From: Psychromonas ossibalaenae ATCC BAA-1528
Lineage (GTDB): Bacteria > Pseudomonadota > Gammaproteobacteria > Enterobacterales > Psychromonadaceae
NCBI RefSeq assembly: GCF_000381745.1
Contig: NZ_KB906986.1
Location: forward strand, 19,936 to 83,935
Direction: 5' to 3'
Length of the DNA: 64,000 bases
A program made the position numbers and the translations under genes. Shown here piece after piece: positions 17,524-25,005 of this stretch. The notes beneath the pieces are model-generated. The model saw only the letters and a program-made list of their open reading frames with translations. It did no database searches and was not told where the DNA came from. Positions within the stretch are counted from its first letter, which is position 1, and each line of letters starts with the position of its first letter.

Positions 17524-18561
17524 TTACTGCGACGGATCATATTCGATGCCGTATTTCTTTAATAAAATCAAGTATTCAGGCGTTTTCTTAAAATCACTCA
17601 GAGCTTCAGCAAAGCGCTGTGCCAGCGCTTCTCCGGCACGAGCTTTTGAAAATGCAATATACTGCGAAATACCCGGTTGATAAGGTTTCAGATAAGCAAT
17701 TTTATTTGCTATTCCCTGTCTATGCGCAAAGTAACGGATCCTGTCGATATGACCTATTCCGATATCAAATCGACCGGACAGCAGCCTCTTTAACAATATT
17801 ACCTCATCTTTAGCGCCTTCATCTTTCTGCAGCCAGTCTGCCCGATCAAAATATTCCCCATAGCTGTAACCGCTTATTCCCCCTATCCTGAATCTGGTGC
17901 AGATCGCCGTCATACTGAAACCTGTGCTTTGCACTTTTTAAAACAAAAAATCCGTTATTTACTACGCTCAAAATATTCCTATTATCAAAAATAGCAAACT
18001 CTTCGCGTTGTGCTGTTTTTCCGATATATACCCGTTATCATTCAAGATGCAAAAATCAGCAAGTCGTGAGGTAAACAGGTTCTAGGCGTGAAGGTGAAGA
18101 TCTAACGGGTTAAATCGAGACTTCGCAACAACGAATATGTTTGCCTAACGGCTTGCCCCGTGGGTCGCGAGCTCGAAAACCAATACTGCGTTACAACATT
18201 CGATAAGGACTAGCCATTGTCATCATGTTGCGCCTTGCCTTAGTGTCCGAGCTCGCGACTGATAAATGCATTTTGATTGGTAACGGGTATAGGTAATCGC
18301 ATCCGCCTCACCATTTTTCATCATACGTATCGCTCTTTTCCAGGGCACACTGATAAATTCAATCTTTATTTTTAATATACCCGCTATCGTGTAAATAATA
18401 TCAATATGAAGCCCGGTCATCTTATTGTCGGAAGTTATGATTTCTTGCGGAGGATTACTCCTGGCGGATCTAACGATCAGTAACGATTCCTGCTTTTCGG
18501 CATATACTCTCTGACCTAGCGCCAGCACAATCAATATGAAGGTAATGAAAATATTTTTCAT
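17524..18561 (-). pseudogene. Periplasmic solute-binding protein (SBP_bac_3) split by a MITE and a frameshift
   Basis: The N-terminal piece (18561 to about 18292) has a signal peptide, a Shine-Dalgarno GGGAGG and the family 3 strand-helix MTGLHIDIIYTIAGIL, ending at GEADAITY. A 265-bp inverted-repeat element follows (18027-18291). The frame then resumes as ISEKTAQREEFAIFDNRN down to about 17890. A second lesion, an indel near the C-run at 17879-17883, shifts into the frame encoding RIGGISGYSYGEYF and the C-terminal lobe, ending at 17524. Removing the element with one TATA copy rejoins AITY-ISEKTAQRE in frame, so this was one gene of about 250 codons. No transporter genes adjoin it. Confidence 0.88.
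18027..18291. mobile_element. MITE copy 1 (TATACCC terminal inverted repeat family)
   Basis: The ends are TATACCCGTTATCATTCAAG and, reading inward on the other strand, TATACCCGTTACCAATCAAA: imperfect terminal inverted repeats of about 24 bp. It is 265 bp with no coding capacity. It sits inside a solute-binding-protein gene, and excision with a TATA duplication restores the frame. The TA-type target duplication resembles elements mobilised by IS630/Tc1-mariner transposases (inference). Confidence 0.85.
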
Positions 18562-18786
18562 ATAACCTCCCTATGTACCAATAATATAAGCCGTCAGCGG
18601 TAAAACGCCGATATCTGTGCACAAGTATGGATATACGGCTGTGTTTTTACCACATTAAAACGGCCGTTATTTCCATATAAAACGTATTCGTCACCTGAAA
18701 ACAGACTAAAAAAACGGGAAAGAAAAAGATACAAACACTAAGGGGAACTGCCCGTTTTACCTTTGATAAAAAGTTACTGCTTTGCT

Positions 18787-20445
18787 TTAATGGGAGTAAA
18801 TACAATTCTTACCGCTTTTTTTAGCCTTATATAAGGCTTTATCTGCTTTCTCAAGCAGCTCCGCACTGTTTAAGTTTTCCTGATAACAGCCGCCGGCAAT
18901 ACCAATGCTCATGGTAACGTGCGCAGCAGCGCTGTTTCCCTCATGCGTTATGTTTAAAGCGTTAACTTTAGCAAGCACCTCCGCCGCCATTTTCTGCGCC
19001 CCATCAGGTGTCGTATTAGGTAAAATAAACAGAAATTCTTCACCGCCGTAGCGGGCAATAAAATCAGTAGAGCGCCTTTTACTGTGCAATAGTGCGGCGC
19101 TTACCTGTTTCAGACAATCATCTCCAGCTAAATGGCCGTAAATATCGTTGTACCTTTTAAAATAGTCAATATCCATTATCAACACCGCCAGAGGTCCTTG
19201 GTTTCTCGCAGCAGTCTGTAATTCCTGCTCCAGCCTCTGATCTAAAGCACGCCGGTTATACAAGCCCGTTAGTCCGTCAGTTAAAGAGAGATCCCGTAAT
19301 ATCTGCTTCTGCTCTTCGATTTCGGCGGCAAAGATATTAAATGCTTTCGCCATATCGGAAATTTCGTCGTTACCGCTGACATCGAATTCGATCTTATCAC
19401 CTTTAAGCCGCGCAATAACCTGCCTGTTAAGTAAAACAACACGTTCAACAAAACGCCTTTTAATGAAATAAATAACAGAAAAAAGAACAAATAAAACAAA
19501 TAACGAAACGACATTCATTAGTTTTGTTTCAGCGTCCGTCGCCTCAATTATCGCATTTGTATCGGCAACTACGGTCTCATTAATCTGATAAGACTTAAAT
19601 TCGGCTACGCGGGAAAAATCATCAAGCAGATTTTTCAAAAAATGCTCCCGTCCAATAACACGCCCGTTAATACGAAGCTGCATAATTTTCAACTGCAGCA
19701 GGCCGTTTTCGGCAAACATCAGCTGACGCAGCTGGTCAGTTAAAGATTCAGCGCTTGTCCGGCTGGACAGCGGCAGCAAAAGAATATCTTTTTCGAGTAA
19801 TGCTATTTTATTTTCAGCCTGACGAAAAACCTGCCTTACTTCCTGTAGTCTGAGCTTTATTAATGTTTTACTGGCTAAGGTTATCATCTCTGAATACGCA
19901 GACGTCCAGATTGTACCGGCTGAATTTCTATTTACTTGCGGTGATAAACTGAACATTTTTTCATGAAGTGTATACATGCTGCTTTGAGCTTCTATTATCT
20001 GCTCCTGTATAGTTAATTTATGCTGCACCAGCTGCTGTAAACTAAAAAATTCACTACTGATTACATTCAGTTGAGTGCTCAAATAAACATTACTATCCTG
20101 TTCATTTATCTGCTTTTGAATACTCTGCACTTTATTTTCAATGCTTTGTTTTACAATCCGCAGCGTTACATCATTACCGGAAAAAGCCAGACGGCTGCTT
20201 AAATGCAGCAGCTCATTTATCTGGTTGTGCAGGTTCCTGGAGTAAGTGATCTCTGGAAAAGAGTCTTCCGTGATCTGTACTAAAATAGACTGAAAACTAC
20301 CCAGGCGGTAATGTGATAAAGTCATCGCGCTTATAAATAAAAAAACAATGCTTATAAATGCGGTGCTGATAACAGCAGCAAGAGAGCATCGACGCCCGCG
20401 GGACGAGTGTGAAAGCTGCTGGGGTATTTTTTTTCTGCTGTTCAT
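18787..20445 (-). CDS. Membrane diguanylate cyclase (GGDEF)
   Basis: 552 residues. TM1 is about residues 23-44. A helical periplasmic sensor region of about 265 residues follows, then TM2 (about 310-330), a HAMP-like linker, and a GGDEF domain from about 385 with DGLTGLYNRRALDQ. The active loop is RYGGEEF, so it should be catalytically competent. RSTD sits five residues before it, an RxxD inhibitory site for c-di-GMP feedback. The start codon overlaps the stop of the upstream nucleotidase-like gene (ATGA), so the two proteins are translationally coupled and probably act together: periplasmic sensing feeding c-di-GMP synthesis. Confidence 0.9.
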   Translation of the reverse strand: MNSRKKIPQQLSHSSRGRRCSLAAVISTAFISIVFLFISAMTLSHYRLGSFQSILVQITEDSFPEITYSRNLHNQINELLHLSSRLAFSGNDVTLRIVKQSIENKVQSIQKQINEQDSNVYLSTQLNVISSEFFSLQQLVQHKLTIQEQIIEAQSSMYTLHEKMFSLSPQVNRNSAGTIWTSAYSEMITLASKTLIKLRLQEVRQVFRQAENKIALLEKDILLLPLSSRTSAESLTDQLRQLMFAENGLLQLKIMQLRINGRVIGREHFLKNLLDDFSRVAEFKSYQINETVVADTNAIIEATDAETKLMNVVSLFVLFVLFSVIYFIKRRFVERVVLLNRQVIARLKGDKIEFDVSGNDEISDMAKAFNIFAAEIEEQKQILRDLSLTDGLTGLYNRRALDQRLEQELQTAARNQGPLAVLIMDIDYFKRYNDIYGHLAGDDCLKQVSAALLHSKRRSTDFIARYGGEEFLFILPNTTPDGAQKMAAEVLAKVNALNITHEGNSAAAHVTMSIGIAGGCYQENLNSAELLEKADKALYKAKKSGKNCIYSH

Positions 20446-21947
20446 GGCTGACCCGCAGGTTGTTTAGCAATATCTAACATTCTAGATTCTATTTTAGGCG
20501 AAATACTGTTTGTTAAACGTAGTTCGTTAATCAGTATATCTGACAGCAGTTTTGACATCTGCTGATTATAGGTAAGCGGTACATTATGTTTAAACCGCTG
20601 ATAACCATCACCGCCATTGGCAAGGTAAGATGAAGTCGCCAGCTTATAGCGCTTTAACGGCAGCAGCGGGCTGTCACTAATCTCCACAGAAACAACGCGG
20701 TCACCAGCTGCTGCTTGAGAATTGTAAACAACTTTCATACCCGAGATCTGTGGGAAGCGGCCTTTGGCATTTTTTATTTGTGAAAAACCATTTTCTAATA
20801 CCGCTATTAACTGCATTCCTGTCACTTCTAATAAAACCACGGTATCACGGTAAGGAAGCATTTTAACAATATCTCTTCTACTAATTTGAGTGTTTTTAGG
20901 ATAAAAACTGTTGCCTCGAACTGCGCCGCCGTTAAGCAGTGCAATATCAGCCCCGCTGTGCTTTTTCATTAAATCGGTTACTAAATTACCTAAGGCATTT
21001 TCGGTTGTTCGTAAACTTAGCGACGACGTATCTATATCTGTACTGGTGACGCCGATTATTTCATCCAGCAGTAAATTTAAACGGCTGCTGTAATTGTCTA
21101 TCTGACGCTGCACAATAGAGTTTTTAGGGTACGACAAAAGTTTCTCTGCCTGCCACTGCACCGTTAGTGTCTGCACTTGTTTTGTATGCCAGCTCAGTTC
21201 AATAACTGCCGCCTGAGAAGTTTCAGGCAAAAATACCTGTTTAGGATGCTCCTGCACCTTTTCAGCAGTCAACAGACCGGTTTCACTATCATTTCGTAAC
21301 ACCAGATCTACCGTACCATTTTTTAAATAATCAACGCAGTTAAGCTCAGTGCCTCGATAATGCATGATAATAAGATCTGCTCCCAGAGCGCGTAATTTTT
21401 TCGCCTTGGCGGCAATTATAAAATTCGGATCTTTTACACTGCTGCGTGTTAGGTTATAGGTTTCAAGTACCTCCTCATCCATTAGCGATATAAAACCCAG
21501 TTTATATTTACCCTGCTGAATCATTACTGAATCCAGTACTCCATCAAGGTTCTGCTGTGTAGATATTTGTGCAGTATTACTCTGCACAATAGGAAAAGCA
21601 GCCTCATAGGTACGCAGTGACAACTCATCTTCAGAAAAAGCGAAATCTCCATTGCTGGCAGCCATTACGTCAGGCTCTATGCTGTTCAGCAGATCAATAA
21701 TATGAGTGCCGTGGTCAAAGGAGGATAAGATACTTGGAAAAAGGCTGTTACCGCCAAAAACAAAAAAAGTTGGAATCGGCTTTGCTCTATGAATTTCTAA
21801 TAGCGATGCTAACTCCGCGTAACCGCCTTTATCGCGGCTCTCTATTTCAGTGAGCCCGGCAGTAAATATCAGATTAGCTTTTTCAGCAGCCGCATAAGCA
21901 TTATTTATGCACAGCAAAGCGATAATTAGAAAAATAATTTTGAGCAT
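20442..21947 (-). CDS. UshA-like periplasmic 5'-nucleotidase homologue with degenerate active site
   Basis: 501 residues with a signal peptide (LLCINNAYA). The overall two-domain 5'-nucleotidase layout is clear. The C-terminal substrate domain is well kept: TENALGNLVTDLMKKHSGAD, LLNGGAVRG, MLPYRDTVVLLEVTG and PQISGMKVVYN. In the N-terminal metallophosphatase domain the ligand motifs are replaced: DxH by AGLTE, GD by GGNS, GNHEF by SNGDFAF, and GHSH by RNDS. I infer a catalytically dead nucleotide-binding protein. It is translationally coupled to the diguanylate cyclase behind it, which suggests a sensor role. The neighbouring CpdB-like gene keeps all these motifs, so the loss is specific. Confidence 0.75.
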   Translation of the reverse strand: MLKIIFLIIALLCINNAYAAAEKANLIFTAGLTEIESRDKGGYAELASLLEIHRAKPIPTFFVFGGNSLFPSILSSFDHGTHIIDLLNSIEPDVMAASNGDFAFSEDELSLRTYEAAFPIVQSNTAQISTQQNLDGVLDSVMIQQGKYKLGFISLMDEEVLETYNLTRSSVKDPNFIIAAKAKKLRALGADLIIMHYRGTELNCVDYLKNGTVDLVLRNDSETGLLTAEKVQEHPKQVFLPETSQAAVIELSWHTKQVQTLTVQWQAEKLLSYPKNSIVQRQIDNYSSRLNLLLDEIIGVTSTDIDTSSLSLRTTENALGNLVTDLMKKHSGADIALLNGGAVRGNSFYPKNTQISRRDIVKMLPYRDTVVLLEVTGMQLIAVLENGFSQIKNAKGRFPQISGMKVVYNSQAAAGDRVVSVEISDSPLLPLKRYKLATSSYLANGGDGYQRFKHNVPLTYNQQMSKLLSDILINELRLTNSISPKIESRMLDIAKQPAGQP

Positions 21948-22202
21948 GATCGTTGACGCCGTTATTGCCTGAGCTGCTTACCCTGTGTTTATTAGTCTGC
22001 AAAATGAACAGAATTAAAGACAAACAGCATACCCTGTTGAACAAAAATGACCATTTGATTAATCATTTATCATTTGAATACAAGTAGAAGATCACTTAAT
22101 AGGATCAGTATAGTCATGAAACGGCTAATTAAGGAGATTGCCACTGTCTGAAATACAGCCATTAGAGTCGGTCGGAGGGGGATCAGAAAACAGCGTCTGT
22201 TC

Positions 22203-22231
22203 CCTATCCGGCGCTTTATGCGCCGGATAGG
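22203..22231. terminator. Perfect 12-bp GC-rich hairpin
   Basis: CCTATCCGGCGC and GCGCCGGATAGG enclose a TTTAT loop, followed by ATTTTC on the plus strand. It lies 35 bases outside MITE copy 2, in the gap between the nucleotidase-like gene start and the ABC permease stop. It may be a terminator or a REP-like element. Confidence 0.5.
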
Positions 22232-22265
22232 ATTTTCACTAGCGCGAAAATAGTGAACGGATATA

Positions 22266-22528
22266 TATACCCATGTTACTTCAAGATGCAAAATCAGCAA
22301 GCCAAATTGTACTTAGATGCCAGGCATAAAATTGAAGTATAGTTGTTCTACATTGAGACTTTATAACGACGCAGATGAGTGTTATTTGGCTTGCCCTGCG
22401 GGGGATCAGCTCAAAAACCAGTATCGCGTTACAGCATTCAATAAGGGATCACCATTACCCTCATGCTGTGCCTTATTCTGGTCTTCGAGCTGAGTCCTGA
22501 TAAAGCACCTTGAGGTATCATGGGTATA
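22266..22528. mobile_element. MITE copy 2 (TATACCC family)
   Basis: 263 bp with ends TATACCCATGTTACTTCAAG and, on the opposite strand, TATACCCATGATACCTCAAG. It shares layout and segments with copy 1 at 18027 (ATGCAAAATCAGCAAG near the left end, GCGTTACA...CATTC...AAGG in the middle). It lies 7 bases after the stop of the ABC permease gene, so it becomes part of that operon's 3' end. Confidence 0.8.
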
Positions 22529-22535
22529 GCTCCCC

Positions 22536-23348
22536 CTATTTTCTTAATAACAGGCTAACTATTAAACACAGGCTGCCAAGCAGGTAAGCACCTAAGCAGG
22601 ATAACCAGCCAACCTGCACAAACACCATTAAAGGCTGCTGTGCCGTCAGCAGCGCCATCGGCATTGAGCTGATGTCACGGATGAAATCGGCCAGACTTGT
22701 AAATGTAAAAACATAGGTACTAACTAGCTTAAGCGTATAAGCTCCCACTACAACCACCAGCAACGGGGAATTGCTGACCTGCGAAACAGCCAGAAGCAGA
22801 CAAGCCAGCGGCAGCAGCGCTAAGCTGACCAGAATCATTTTTGCCATAAACATTAACCAGCTAAGTAATACCCCGAAAAATGAAACTTCTCCCAGCAGAC
22901 TAATTAAATCCTGACCATTAGTTAATGAAATAAACCACAGTAACAGCTCCGCACTTAGTACCAGAAGCGAACAGATCAGCGGAATTAAAATCAATGCAAA
23001 ACCCAGTTTAACGACATGGGTCTGCAGATCAGATACCGGCATACTGCGCCAGAACATCAGACTGCCCTCCTGACGTTCTTTACGGAATGTTTTAGCCAGA
23101 TACATTATTGATAACAACAGAGAAACAGCACCAGCACCAAAAGCTATGACCCTGCTAAGTCCCTGCGCAAAGTCAGGCGCATCATTCCCCTGATAATTAA
23201 ACTGCAGTGACATATTACTAATAGAGTCAGTATTTAGTACTATCGAGCCCAATATCAATAACCCGAAAACCAGTAAAAACAGCGGTAAACGTGTCACAAT
23301 TTTATGTTCAAGCAGCTCTTTTTCAAGCATAAAAAAACTAGGATGCAT
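22536..23348 (-). CDS. ABC transporter permease (ABC-2 type)
   Basis: 270 residues with about six hydrophobic segments and no extracytoplasmic domain. A short cytoplasmic LAKTFRKERQEGSLMFWRSMPVSD loop after TM2 is typical of ABC-2 permeases in YtrA-type operons. Its ATG overlaps the ATPase stop by one base (TAATG), so translation is coupled. With the ATPase it should form an exporter. In related Gram-positive loci such systems respond to cell-envelope antibiotics; the substrate here is unknown. Confidence 0.85.
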   Translation of the reverse strand: MHPSFFMLEKELLEHKIVTRLPLFLLVFGLLILGSIVLNTDSISNMSLQFNYQGNDAPDFAQGLSRVIAFGAGAVSLLLSIMYLAKTFRKERQEGSLMFWRSMPVSDLQTHVVKLGFALILIPLICSLLVLSAELLLWFISLTNGQDLISLLGEVSFFGVLLSWLMFMAKMILVSLALLPLACLLLAVSQVSNSPLLVVVVGAYTLKLVSTYVFTFTSLADFIRDISSMPMALLTAQQPLMVFVQVGWLSCLGAYLLGSLCLIVSLLLRK

Positions 23349-24202
23349 TAGACGCCCTCCTTTTGAAGTGCAATAAATATTTCCTGAAGATTTGGATTTA
23401 TAATTTCACCCAGGCCTTCTGCCTGTGAGCGGTACTGACTTTTAAGCAGCCATTTAGTACTGCCGAGACCGGCTTGAGAAGAAATAGGCGACATCTGCTT
23501 AATGACTTCCTGATGCTGATGCAAAGCATCAACAATGAAATACTGCGCATGCAGCGAATCCATATCGCCCTGCAGCACAACCTTTCCCTGCTTGAGCATT
23601 AGTACATCGGTAAGCAGGTGTTCAATTTCATTTACTTCATGACTGGCGATAATCAGAGCGCGTTCACCATCATGAAACCATTCGATAAGATGACGATAAA
23701 AAGTATCACGATAAATAAGATCTAAACCTAAAGTCGGTTCATCGAGAATTAATACCTTAGTATCAGTGGCAATGATGATAGACAGGTGCAGCTGTACCTT
23801 CATGCCCTTAGATAAAGCACTTATTTTTTTAGACAATGCTATCTGCGTACTGCTCAGCAGCTGTTTAGCTTTACTGATATCAAAACTCGGGTGCACACCG
23901 CTGGTGTAACGTAAAATCTGTGCAACTGTCATCCACTCTGGTAATACATTCACATCCGAAATATAGGCCAGATTAGACATTAACTGAGCACGCTGACTGA
24001 CCGGGTTTAAGCCGCAGACCCGGATTTCACCCTGATGACTCAGTGATCCCAGAAGCGCTCCGATCAGCGAGGATTTCCCCGCCCCATTATGACCTAACAG
24101 GCCCAGCACCTGCCCTGCCTGCAGTTCAAACGAAACATCTTTAACCGCCGTGGTCGACTGGTACTTTTTAGTGATATGTGCAGCGCTGACTAATGTGCTC
24201 AT
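23348..24202 (-). CDS. ABC transporter ATP-binding protein
   Basis: 284 residues. Walker A is GLLGHNGAGKSSL, Walker B is VLILDEPTLGLD, and the switch His is in IIASHEVNE. The signature region LSKGMKVQLHL is a diverged LSGGQ, common in this subfamily. A C-terminal extension of about 70 residues follows the core. It overlaps the GntR gene by four bases (ATGA) and the permease by one base, giving a tight three-gene operon. Confidence 0.92.
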   Translation of the reverse strand: MSTLVSAAHITKKYQSTTAVKDVSFELQAGQVLGLLGHNGAGKSSLIGALLGSLSHQGEIRVCGLNPVSQRAQLMSNLAYISDVNVLPEWMTVAQILRYTSGVHPSFDISKAKQLLSSTQIALSKKISALSKGMKVQLHLSIIIATDTKVLILDEPTLGLDLIYRDTFYRHLIEWFHDGERALIIASHEVNEIEHLLTDVLMLKQGKVVLQGDMDSLHAQYFIVDALHQHQEVIKQMSPISSQAGLGSTKWLLKSQYRSQAEGLGEIINPNLQEIFIALQKEGV

Positions 24203-24570
24203 CTGTTTTCCTCAATTTGTTTTTCTAACTCTTCAATAAAATCCTGCACAGGCATATCAATACGTTTAAGCATCTGTGCAATGTTTACAATATCCCGGGT
24301 TAAAAACAGCTGTTTTTGTTCCATTTTCAATTTTTCAGCAGCACCGGGTAAAACAAACATGCCCTGACCGCGTTTTTTCTCAATTAAGTTTTTATCAACC
24401 AGGAGCTGATAAGCCTTCATAACAGTCTGGTGATTAATTTTCATATCTGCTGCAACGGCTCTTACCGAAGGTAATGCACAGCCCTCCTGCCACACTCCAA
24501 GCAGGATCTGCTCTTCAATCAACTCTTTTATCTGATGAAATATGGGTTGTTTATCATTCCAGTCGCTCAT
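24199..24570 (-). CDS. GntR-family repressor (YtrA subfamily)
   Basis: 123 residues: a GntR winged helix (ALPSVRAVAADMKINHQTVMKAYQLL, then KKRGQGMFV) plus a short C-terminal helical tail, the small YtrA form without a ligand-binding domain. It is first in the operon, translationally coupled to the ABC ATPase. A perfect palindrome 11 bases before its start codon is its likely operator, so the operon is probably self-repressed. The inducing signal is unknown. Confidence 0.9.
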   Translation of the reverse strand: MSDWNDKQPIFHQIKELIEEQILLGVWQEGCALPSVRAVAADMKINHQTVMKAYQLLVDKNLIEKKRGQGMFVLPGAAEKLKMEQKQLFLTRDIVNIAQMLKRIDMPVQDFIEELEKQIEENR

Positions 24571-24580
24571 ACGGACCCTG

Positions 24581-24612
24581 TTATGGTGTTATGCCTATGT
24601 ATAACACCATAA
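24581..24612. promoter_or_regulatory. GntR operator: perfect 12-bp inverted repeat
   Basis: TTATGGTGTTAT (24581-24592) and ATAACACCATAA (24601-24612) are exact inverted arms around an 8-base spacer, 11 bases upstream of the GntR start codon. The position and symmetry fit an autoregulatory operator. Confidence 0.8.
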
Positions 24613-24733
24613 CTCTGAGAGCCGCTAGATGCAAGTTTTACAGACAGTTTAAGGAGCTAGATAATGGAATGAGCGATTAAAAGCATGCTTGCAAATAAAG
24701 AGTATCGTAAAGATTATTTCTCTATTTTATGGT

Positions 24734-24786
24734 CATTTGGGCATTTGGGCATTTGGGCATTTGGGCATTTGGGCATTTGGGCATTT
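24734..24786. repeat. 8-bp tandem repeat (CATTTGGG)n
   Basis: Six perfect copies of CATTTGGG followed by a partial seventh. The unit length makes it prone to slippage. It lies in the non-coding gap between the GntR operator and the GH3 gene, just upstream of a 12-codon micro-frame (24810-24848) that has an AAAGGA ribosome-site-like sequence but no other support. Confidence 0.85.
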
Positions 24787-24861
24787 TACTTTAAATAAAG
24801 GATAACAAAATGAAGGAGTTAGGCTGGAATTATCAGGTTCATAAATAAGCTGTCAACATGG

Positions 24862-24894
24862 ACAAACGCAGCTGTTCAACACAGCTGCATTTGT
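24862..24894. terminator. Hairpin, probable terminator
   Basis: ACAAACGCAGCTG pairs with CAGCTGCATTTGT (one mismatch) around a 7-base loop, followed by ACATTTTC on the plus strand. It lies about 110 bases beyond the GH3 stop codon. Confidence 0.5.
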
Positions 24895-25005
24895 ACATTT
24901 TCAAGAAAAAACTGGTCTTTGGTTAAATTAACATTTTCAATTTTGTATCTAAAACCAGTCAGGGATACATTGCAGTAGCTCAGATTAGCGCTGTTTAAGT
25001 CACTG

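Noticed and set aside
22070..22300. 76-codon minus-strand frame
   Set aside because: It overlaps the GC-rich hairpin and the left end of MITE copy 2 and has no family features.
24810..24848. 12-codon micro-frame (MKELGWNYQVHK) with AAAGGA upstream, next to the 8-bp tandem repeat
   Set aside because: Too short to support without expression data; the ribosome-site match alone is weak.
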